A DNA stretch of 13,185 nucleotides, from positions 1 through 13,185 of the forward strand of contig VFJU01000559.1 in the NCBI GenBank assembly GCA_009885905.1, read 5' to 3'. Made by a program: the position numbers and the translations under genes. Source of the DNA: Verrucomicrobiota bacterium. GTDB lineage: Bacteria; Verrucomicrobiota; Verrucomicrobiia; Verrucomicrobiales; Akkermansiaceae. Each line of letters opens with the position of its first letter. Within the stretch, counting starts at the first letter, position 1. Below, in pieces: positions 7,277 through 13,185 of the stretch. A model generated the notes under the pieces. That model was not told where the DNA came from and searched no databases. It worked only from the letters and a program-made list of their open reading frames with translations.

Positions 7277-8065
7277 ATGCACAAGCGCTGGCTCGTTTCA
7301 GTTTCGGTCATTTTGATCGGTGGAGCGGCGGCGTATTGCTATAGGCCACGCTTCCTGGAATGGGTTCGAGCATCACTTGGAGATTTTGAAAAGCATGGTG
7401 CTAATTACAAAATCCAGCCCGATTCGAAAACCTACGATGTTCTAACCAAAGACCTCGAGCGTTGGCGAAAAAATCTATCAGTTCGATACAGTATCGCGAA
7501 GACTCCTACGGATCGTGCTGCTGTGGAATCGGACGCAAGGGCGGTGCTTGAACAAGCCTTGCCTGCTATGATGCATTGTTGGCTTGGCACACCGTGGGAT
7601 TTTAATGGTACGGCAAGCGGTCCAGGGAAGGGCGAAATTGCTTGCGGATATTTTGTTGCTACGGTGTTGAGAGATGCGGGTTTCAAGGTCGACCGTTATC
7701 AACTTGCCAAGCAGCCGGCTGAAAACATCCTGCGGAGTTTTTTGCCTCGGGAATCTTGTGACCTCACCGTAGATCAAGCGTTTCCCGCTTTTGCCTCGGA
7801 AGTAGTGCTAGAAGAACCGGGCGTCTATCTTGTTGGCTTGGACACTCACATTGGATTCATCATCGTCGCTAACGAGAATTTTCGCTTCATCCATTCATCC
7901 GGTTTGCGACCATGGTGCGTGGTTGAAGAGTCCGTAGATCAGGCCGCCGCACTTCAGCACTCCAGTTGGAGAATGCTAGGGAACCTCACTGCTGATTCCA
8001 CTGTGCTGAAATCGTGGGTCACGGGAAAAAAAATTGAGGTTAAGGGTGTTCAAAGAACTAAATAA
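7277..8065 (+). CDS. Membrane-anchored NlpC/P60-like cysteine hydrolase (divergent)
   Basis: The 262-residue product starts with a basic N-terminus and a hydrophobic stretch (about 5-20), likely a signal anchor that places the rest in the periplasm. The catalytic-type core resembles NlpC/P60: LGTPWDFNG (103-111) matches the usual GTPYxxGG, EIACGYFV (120-127) stands where DCSGFV occurs (putative nucleophile Cys123), and THIGFIIV (190-197) matches HVGIYxG (His191). FIHSSG (204-209) gives a possible third polar residue, His206. Spacing and order of Cys-His-His agree with the family, whose members cleave peptidoglycan peptides or amidate/deamidate side chains. Assignment is by motif only, since overall similarity is low, and it could be another papain-fold group. 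It lies four bases after argF, implying co-transcription. The frame is open upstream into argF, but the Met at 7277 gives the natural N-terminal signal. Confidence 0.6.
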   Translation: MHKRWLVSVSVILIGGAAAYCYRPRFLEWVRASLGDFEKHGANYKIQPDSKTYDVLTKDLERWRKNLSVRYSIAKTPTDRAAVESDARAVLEQALPAMMHCWLGTPWDFNGTASGPGKGEIACGYFVATVLRDAGFKVDRYQLAKQPAENILRSFLPRESCDLTVDQAFPAFASEVVLEEPGVYLVGLDTHIGFIIVANENFRFIHSSGLRPWCVVEESVDQAAALQHSSWRMLGNLTADSTVLKSWVTGKKIEVKGVQRTK

Positions 8066-8136
8066 ACATTGGTAGCCTTATGGTTTGGCACGTTCCGCCT
8101 TGCTTCGCATCGGTCGATAGCGTTCTCTCCGTCCGC

Positions 8137-9277
8137 ATGTCTTTACTTCCTACCGCTGACCTCCTGGCGCTCGATACCGCTGGCTTAAAAAGCCGCCTGT
8201 CGAAACTCAGGAGGTATCTTTGACGTCCCGACTCTCGAAAACGAAATCAATACGCTCGAGGAAGCGATGGGGGCACCTGAGTTTTGGAATGACTCGGATA
8301 AGGCAAAATCGATCAGTTCAAAAGCTGCAGGACTGAAGAAAAAGTTAGAGAGCTTTCTCAAGTTGGAATCGCGCGTGGCGGACATTGACGAAGGAGTTTC
8401 GCTTGCGAAAGAGTACGACGATGCAGATCTCGCTCGTGAGGCGCTCTCGAATGCCAAGGGACTTGAGGATGACATCCGCTCTTACGAATTACTCACCTTA
8501 CTCGATCAGCCGAGCGATATTTCGCCGTGTTTCCTTGTCATCTCGGCTGGCGCAGGTGGCACAGAAGCGTGCGACTGGGCGCAAATGCTTCATCGCATGT
8601 ACACTCGTTGGGCTGAGCGCAAAGGCTATACGGTGGAGACGCTCGACTGGCAAGACGGTGATGAAGCCGGATTGCGCACAGCGACACTGAAAATTACAGG
8701 AGACCACGCATACGGATTTCTTAAAAATGAGCGCGGAGTTCATCGTTTGGTAAGGATTTCTCCATTCGATTCTAACGCAAAACGTCATACGTCATTTGCA
8801 TCGATTGATGCGACCCCAGAAGTTTCCAAGGAAATCAAAATTGAAATCAACGAGAAAGACATCGAGATCACAACCACGCGATCTGGCGGCAAGGGTGGTC
8901 AAAATGTCAATAAAGTGGAAACGGCGGTCATCTTGCGTCACCTCCCTACTGGCATCCTCATCCGCTCGACGGCAGCCAGGACTCAGGGTGCTAACAGAGA
9001 ATTGGCTTTCGATATTCTTAAGGCTAAGCTTTACACCATTGAGGAAGACAAACAAAAAGCTGAGGCGGATCGCGCCTACGGTGAGAAGGGGGATGTTTCA
9101 TGGGGAAACCAAATTCGTTCTTACGTCTTTCAGCCCTATCAGAAAGTTCTCGACCTTCGTACCGGTCAGGAATCCGGCAGCATTCAGGAAGTTATGGACG
9201 GCGATTTAGATCCATTCATTGAAGCCAAACTCCGCGGTAAAGTCCGAGTAAAAGGTGCGAAGGACGATGATGAATAA
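8137..9277 (+). CDS. prfB: Peptide chain release factor 2 (programmed +1 frameshift)
   Basis: RF2 releases finished proteins at UGA and UAA stops. The gene is in two frames: 8137-8220 encodes 28 residues ending RRYL, an in-frame TGA lies at 8221-8223, and after skipping T8221 reading resumes at 8222 ([10 protein letters not shown]) to the stop at 9277, for a 379-residue product. RF2 marks are the SPF tripeptide anticodon (208-210) and the catalytic GGQ (253-255), each three residues beyond the E. coli positions (205-207, 250-252), as expected from the three-residue-longer first segment. The unshifted frame alone yields a 28-residue dead end; a caller starting at ATG 8267 would lose 43 residues. 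It follows the NlpC/P60-like gene by 71 bases and precedes proB by 9, so co-transcription with proB is likely. RF2 level should autoregulate through UGA reading. Confidence 0.97.
8209..8223 (+). promoter_or_regulatory. prfB programmed +1 frameshift signal
   Basis: AGGAGG (8209-8214), a three-base spacer TAT, then CTT TGA C reproduces the canonical RF2 recoding site (AGGGGG TAT CTT TGA C in E. coli). The internal Shine-Dalgarno pairs with 16S rRNA, the tRNA-Leu slips from CUU to UUU, and slow decoding of UGA when RF2 is scarce favours the shift. All elements are at the canonical spacing. Confidence 0.97.
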
Positions 9278-9286
9278 CCTAATTTT

Positions 9287-10069
9287 ATGATCCACGACAT
9301 CACGCTTATCAAAGCAGGCACCGGCGTTCTAACCAAAGCTGAAGACGGGACGCTCGATAATGCCGCACTCGTTCATCTGGTGTCTGCAATTGCAGGCCTG
9401 ATCAATGCGGGTCACCGTTGCCTGTTTGTCTCGTCAGGCGCGGTGGGTTCTGGAGTTTCTGCTTTCGGCCTTGGAGAGTACCCGAAAGACACCGCAACAC
9501 GTCAAGCGTGTGCGGCAGTCGGTCAAGCGCGGTTGATGCAGACCTACAGCAGTCTTTTTTCTAACTTTGATATTACCATCGCCCAAGTGCTCCTCACCGC
9601 TGGTGACTTAGGCACTTTTGAGCGTGCGGGTTACGTGTCAGATACACTCAATCGACTTCTATCAGAACCAAGAATATTGCCCATCATCAATGAGAATGAT
9701 TCAGTTGCTGTGGAAGAATTAAAATTTGGTGATAACGACATGCTTTCTGTACGAGTCGCGAAACTCGCTGGAGTGAAGCGGGTGATATTACTCACCAGTG
9801 TGGACGGCCTCCTCGATCCTAACACGAACCAACTGGTTCCCGAAGTTGTCGATATCGATTCAGTTTTTGACTACGTCCGTGAAGACAAGGGACGCTTCTC
9901 AATGGGCGGAATGGTTTCGAAACTTGAAGCGGTGAAATTCGCAGTTGAGGCGGGGATTGAAACCCACATTGCCCACGGACGTCACCCGGAACGGCTCTCG
10001 GCAATCGTTTCTGGGAAAGGATTTTCCACGCGGTTTCACCCGTCAAAACCGCCGTGTGCTGGCGTGTAG
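9287..10069 (+). CDS. proB: Glutamate 5-kinase, short form without PUA domain
   Basis: The 260-residue product is an amino-acid-kinase-family enzyme that phosphorylates glutamate to gamma-glutamyl phosphate, the first step of proline synthesis. Visible motifs are IKAGTGVLT (8-16; usual VKxGSSVLT) with ATP-site Lys9, VSSGAVGSG (48-56), the glutamate-binding IINENDSVA (133-141), FGDNDMLS (147-154), LLTSVDGL (168-175) and MGGMVSKLEA (206-215; family GTGGMxTK). The protein ends soon after the kinase domain, so it lacks the C-terminal PUA domain of E. coli ProB (367 residues), which modulates proline feedback. Nothing suggests truncation: the stop is clean and the next gene converges. Single-domain ProB proteins are known elsewhere. 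The ATG lies 9 bases after prfB; proA is not in the window. Confidence 0.92.
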   Translation: MIHDITLIKAGTGVLTKAEDGTLDNAALVHLVSAIAGLINAGHRCLFVSSGAVGSGVSAFGLGEYPKDTATRQACAAVGQARLMQTYSSLFSNFDITIAQVLLTAGDLGTFERAGYVSDTLNRLLSEPRILPIINENDSVAVEELKFGDNDMLSVRVAKLAGVKRVILLTSVDGLLDPNTNQLVPEVVDIDSVFDYVREDKGRFSMGGMVSKLEAVKFAVEAGIETHIAHGRHPERLSAIVSGKGFSTRFHPSKPPCAGV

Positions 10070-10084
10070 ATTTAAAATGAAACT

Positions 10085-11317
10085 CTACCAACCTTCGAGA
10101 AGTTGGAATCGGCTGAGTATATCCCAGCCAAGCGAAAGCTGAACGGCAAAGATGTTAGAATCTTCTCCTTGGTTTTTACTGTACGACCAACCAGCAGAAA
10201 TTTGGCCATTTCCTCCATATGTCTGGTAGCCATATAATTGATAGCCGACGGTTGCTTGCACGAGGTAGTCATCTTCGTTGGCCTGTTCTGGAACCCCGCT
10301 TGTGTCTCGCAAGGTTGACGAAACATTGAGATCCCAGTCACCATAGAAGTACTCCAGCCCCATGGTTAGAAAGTCGGCGGTCGCATCTTCTGCCCCCGTC
10401 CAATTGTCGAAGTGCGCGTATTCAATGAGAGGTTGAAGTGCGGTGTAACGACTCGCTGTGGTGTCAAGCGCGTCACGATTGAATGGAATGGTGATCGCCA
10501 TTCCAGCGACGTAGCCGAGTTGTCGTCCGCTACCGTCTTCAGCTTGCGCTTGGGAAATCATGCCAAGCTGGTATTGCAAGATCGGCATTGAAAAGATCGG
10601 CACGTCGATTCCGTTGTAAGATAGTGAAAACGAATCGAGGGTGCCCGTATTGCCGGGGCCTCCGCTTGAGGCATTTGTTTGACCAGTGCTCGTGAAGAGA
10701 GAATTACTTAGCGCAGTGCGATCCAATGCAAAAACACTGGCGTTGATAACATGCTCCCCAACTTGTTCGTGACCAAATTGAAGTCCTCCAAACAAACCGA
10801 CTTGATCGTCGAATGAATAATCCGATACAAAATCACCTCCAAAAATTCCAGGCGCCAATGCATTCGCGATTCCGAAGTCTGGGGTAAATTGCCCTCCTCC
10901 CAATGTCACAACTTGATTGCTGTATTGTAGAAATAGACTGGAAGAAGAAACCCCTTCGCCACCGAGCCATGAATTTTGTCCCGGGTTTGGCCCGTTAATT
11001 TGCTCAAGCGTTAGATCGCTGTAAATTGCTAACCGCGGAGCAAAGCGAAAAGTTGTTGTGAGATCAGAAGTATTTACAAAGTTAGAAGAACTACCACCTG
11101 AGCCGAAGTCCTGGTAGCTGTACTGGAACTCCGTGTTATAACTCATGTCAAAAGTGGGATATTTAAGCCAATCTTCACCAGCACCCATCACTTGTGAAAT
11201 GGTTGACCAAGAGCTTTCTCGGCGCCCCGTCGATCGTCCACCTGATTCGTATGATTGCGCAAAACCTGTCACCGTTAGTAGGAGGGTCAGGGTGGGATTT
11301 ATTAAAAACTGTTTCAT
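10085..11317 (-). CDS. Signal-peptide-bearing outer-membrane beta-barrel (porin-like) protein
   Basis: The 410-residue protein begins with a Sec signal peptide (MKQF, then hydrophobic to GFA), probably cut after Ala20. The mature part is rich in Gly, Ser, Thr, Asn, Gln and aromatics with alternating polar and hydrophobic residues (FRFAPRLAIYSDLTLEQ; GLEYFYGDWDLNVSSTL), contains no cysteine, and ends with a strand closing in an aromatic residue (FQLLEGW). These are outer-membrane barrel features. The segment VVTLGGGQFTPDFGIA resembles a strand-loop of phosphate-selective-type porins, but I cannot place it in a family. It is not His- or Met-rich, unlike CopB/PcoB. Its ATG overlaps the stop of the upstream oxidase gene (ATGA), so translation is probably coupled and the two may share a task such as metal or solute passage. 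It converges on proB with 15 bases between stops. Confidence 0.75.
   Translation of the reverse strand: MKQFLINPTLTLLLTVTGFAQSYESGGRSTGRRESSWSTISQVMGAGEDWLKYPTFDMSYNTEFQYSYQDFGSGGSSSNFVNTSDLTTTFRFAPRLAIYSDLTLEQINGPNPGQNSWLGGEGVSSSSLFLQYSNQVVTLGGGQFTPDFGIANALAPGIFGGDFVSDYSFDDQVGLFGGLQFGHEQVGEHVINASVFALDRTALSNSLFTSTGQTNASSGGPGNTGTLDSFSLSYNGIDVPIFSMPILQYQLGMISQAQAEDGSGRQLGYVAGMAITIPFNRDALDTTASRYTALQPLIEYAHFDNWTGAEDATADFLTMGLEYFYGDWDLNVSSTLRDTSGVPEQANEDDYLVQATVGYQLYGYQTYGGNGQISAGWSYSKNQGEDSNIFAVQLSLGWDILSRFQLLEGW
10088..10106. terminator. Weak hairpin between convergent proB and barrel-protein genes
   Basis: CCAACCTTC (10088-10096) can pair with GAAGTTGG (10099-10106), with one bulged C and a two-base loop. 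It lies in the last codons of the minus-strand barrel gene, 19 bases past the proB stop. On the minus strand it is followed by the stop codon and GAGTTTCATTTT, a broken T-rich tract. It may help end transcription of the convergent units, but the loop is too small without fraying and the T run is poor. Confidence 0.25.
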
Positions 11318-13185
11318 GGATTACTTCCCGTGTTGGCGGTCATGGAGAGAGGAGTGGAGTCTGCTTTCTGGCCAGCGAGGCGAACCTCCTTGGCGATTTC
11401 TTCGGCGGGCGTAATTAGATCAAAGCGCTTTATCACTCGTCCTTCCCGCGTGACCAAGAATAAGTCGGTCGAATGACTAACAGAGTATGATCCATCGGGC
11501 TGAAATTGTTTCTTGATGGCTACTCCGAATGCCTTAGCAATGTCATTGATCTCCGAGAGACTACCAGTGAGGGTTATAAGTTTAGAGGGATTTTGAGTTG
11601 CATATTTTCTCAAGATCTCTGGGGTATCCCGTTCAGGATCGACGGTGACCAAAAGAGGAAGTGCTTGTGTGGCGGAGTTTTTGAGTAACTCGGAAGTTTC
11701 ATCCAAGAGCAGGAGAGTCCTCGGACAAGCGCCTTCGCAGCGTGTGTAGCCGAAGCTAACTAACAGAAAATCTGATTGGCTATCCTCACCATGCCAACTC
11801 GCACCCGCTTGGTCTGTCAAGTGAAGCGGTCCACCTGTCGCATTAGTGTTTTCGGACTTGGTAATAAGGTGCTTATTTGGCACTGCTCCGCTCGCAGTCT
11901 TCTTTGGGTCATAGACTTCGATCGTCGCCATCATACCCCCATCTTCATGTTCAATAATATGACAGTGATACACAAAGCGCCCAAGGATGATGGGATTTGT
12001 AAAAGAGATGACAATCTTGATTTCACCGCGGATAGGAACGACATAGTTGTCTCGATGTCCCGTAAATTGTATCGGTTTGCCATTGATTTCAACAACTTGA
12101 AAATCCACTTGGTGAATATGAAATTGATGTAGTTCATCGGTTGAATTTCGAATCGTCCATTCTTCTACTGCACCTAACGGAACTCGGGTATCGATGCGGT
12201 CTTCATCAAAAATGTTATTGTTAACTCGGAAGTCTGTATCGGTTTCGTTGAAAACGATGAGTCTCTTGTTATCAATTTTAACTTTTGCAAGGTTCTCTAT
12301 TTCGGCGCCACAGCAGGACTTACGACTTTGCGGCAATGTGATGGGCTTTTGAGGTACACCCTCACAAATCACGGTGGTTAGAGCCGCTGCAGGGTAGCCA
12401 TCGCCTACGGGTCCAGTACGAACTTTTTCGGTCTTCAAGACAAATTTCCCAGCACTGGGAAACTGAACGACCACTTCGACGCGTGCGGATGGACCGAGTA
12501 AATATTCTGTTACCGCCGACATCTGCAAGGTTGGATTACCATCCTCCGCGAGCACCCAGAATTTTTGCCCACTTAAAGTGAGGCGGTAATAAAGATTGGC
12601 GCCGGTGTTAGCGATGCGCCAGAATTGCGATTCACCGGGCTGCATGCGTATCACCGGATTGATAAGCCCGTTCACGGTTCGGATCGCCGAGCGACTGGTC
12701 ACGATGTCCTGTGGAACGTTACCAAACGGACTGATCTGGATATCTTTTAAGACCATGATTTGCTCCTTCACCTTGGCTAATGCTGGATAAGCATTGAGTT
12801 GGCCTTCCACAATGATCGCGCCGGTAAATCCGAAGGTGATTTGGCGCTCAGCGACCCCGTGCGCGTGGGCATGGTAATAATACATTCCCGGTGTGTGATC
12901 TTTCGGGATCTTAATTTTATAGTGAAATGAGTGCCCTGGATCCACCCTAGTAAAAATGTTGTCACCGTTGTTCAGTGGAGAAATCGTCATTCCGTGGAAG
13001 TGAATATTTGAGGGTTGCGGACAGAGGTTTTCGAATTCGAGTTCCAATGTGTCGCCGGGCCTAACACGCAATGTGGGAGGTACATATAGTCCGTTGTAGG
13101 TGTTTGATTTCACCTTGCGACCATTAAATGTTAGTTCGGTAGGCTGAAGGACAAATTTCGTTCGCAATAACCCATTTGCGCTCAT
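11314..13185 (-). CDS. Multicopper oxidase fused to a C-terminal SCO1/SenC domain (5' end at or beyond window edge)
   Basis: At least 623 residues. Residues 1-425 form a three-cupredoxin oxidase with every copper ligand: IHFHG (His62, His64), YHAHAHG (His105, His107), HQFHIH (His353, His356, His358) and HCHIIEHEDGGM (His407, Cys408, His409, His413, axial Met418). The spacing matches CueO/CopA-type oxidases, which oxidise Cu(I) or organic substrates with oxygen. After a roughly 25-residue linker, GGPLHLTDQAG (451-461) opens a SCO domain with FGYTRCEGACP (478-488; Cys483, Cys487), VDPERDTPE (515-523) and His571, the third copper ligand of SCO proteins. SCO proteins deliver copper to CuA sites or act as thiol redox partners. 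The Met at 13183-13185 is the last codon of the window; no signal peptide follows, so the true start probably lies outside. The product is presumably periplasmic. A Cys-Cys pair (291-292) lies between domains 2 and 3. Confidence 0.93.
   Translation of the reverse strand: MSANGLLRTKFVLQPTELTFNGRKVKSNTYNGLYVPPTLRVRPGDTLELEFENLCPQPSNIHFHGMTISPLNNGDNIFTRVDPGHSFHYKIKIPKDHTPGMYYYHAHAHGVAERQITFGFTGAIIVEGQLNAYPALAKVKEQIMVLKDIQISPFGNVPQDIVTSRSAIRTVNGLINPVIRMQPGESQFWRIANTGANLYYRLTLSGQKFWVLAEDGNPTLQMSAVTEYLLGPSARVEVVVQFPSAGKFVLKTEKVRTGPVGDGYPAAALTTVICEGVPQKPITLPQSRKSCCGAEIENLAKVKIDNKRLIVFNETDTDFRVNNNIFDEDRIDTRVPLGAVEEWTIRNSTDELHQFHIHQVDFQVVEINGKPIQFTGHRDNYVVPIRGEIKIVISFTNPIILGRFVYHCHIIEHEDGGMMATIEVYDPKKTASGAVPNKHLITKSENTNATGGPLHLTDQAGASWHGEDSQSDFLLVSFGYTRCEGACPRTLLLLDETSELLKNSATQALPLLVTVDPERDTPEILRKYATQNPSKLITLTGSLSEINDIAKAFGVAIKKQFQPDGSYSVSHSTDLFLVTREGRVIKRFDLITPAEEIAKEVRLAGQKADSTPLSMTANTGSNP

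Noticed and set aside
8267..9277. prfB as a simple 336-residue gene starting at ATG 8267
   Set aside because: The frameshift site and the 28-residue upstream frame restore full-length RF2 with normal SPF and GGQ positions.
10085..11317. Barrel protein as CopB/PcoB
   Set aside because: The position fits, but no His/Met-rich N-terminal region or CopB-like motif is visible; called only as a porin-like barrel.
11145..11418. Plus-strand open frames over the barrel/oxidase junction
   Set aside because: They are antisense shadows of two well-supported minus-strand genes, with no recognisable protein features.

Overview
The window looks like chromosomal housekeeping DNA from a Gram-negative bacterium. 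An outer-membrane-type beta-barrel protein with a signal peptide and a periplasmic-type copper oxidase support the Gram-negative call. Gene content, the near absence of Shine-Dalgarno sequences before start codons, and the flavour of the proteins suggest a Verrucomicrobiota-like organism. That assignment is an impression from protein similarity, not a computed result. I see no insertion sequence, prophage, CRISPR array, tRNA or rRNA, and no gene-free stretch longer than about 200 bases.

Layout, plus strand: the tail of an unidentified alanine-rich helical protein (1-176); recQ DNA helicase (266-2443); a six-helix membrane protein of unknown function touching recQ (2444-3139); trmL, a tRNA wobble-position 2'-O-methyltransferase (3150-3611); a roughly 200-base intergenic region; a PfkB-family sugar kinase, probably KDG kinase (3811-4908), closed by a perfect 12-bp hairpin terminator (4945-4972). 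A second same-direction run follows: argD (5050-6303), argF (6376-7272), a membrane-anchored NlpC/P60-like cysteine hydrolase (7277-8065), prfB (8137-9277) and proB (9287-10069). ArgD and ArgF serve arginine synthesis and ProB serves proline synthesis. prfB carries the classic +1 programmed frameshift, so ordinary gene callers split or truncate it.

Layout, minus strand: an operon of at least two genes converges on proB. Its first gene (11314-13185, probably continuing past the window end) encodes a three-domain multicopper oxidase with a complete copper-ligand set, joined in frame to a complete-looking SCO1/SenC copper-chaperone/thioredoxin-like domain. Its stop codon overlaps by ATGA the start of a signal-peptide-bearing beta-barrel protein (10085-11317). 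The order oxidase then outer-membrane protein recalls CopA-CopB/PcoA-PcoB copper resistance operons, but the barrel does not look like CopB and the SCO fusion is unusual. This is the most interesting part of the window.

Frames, motif positions and hairpins were read by eye. Family assignments rest on recognised motifs. Operon membership, regulation and physiological roles are inferences.
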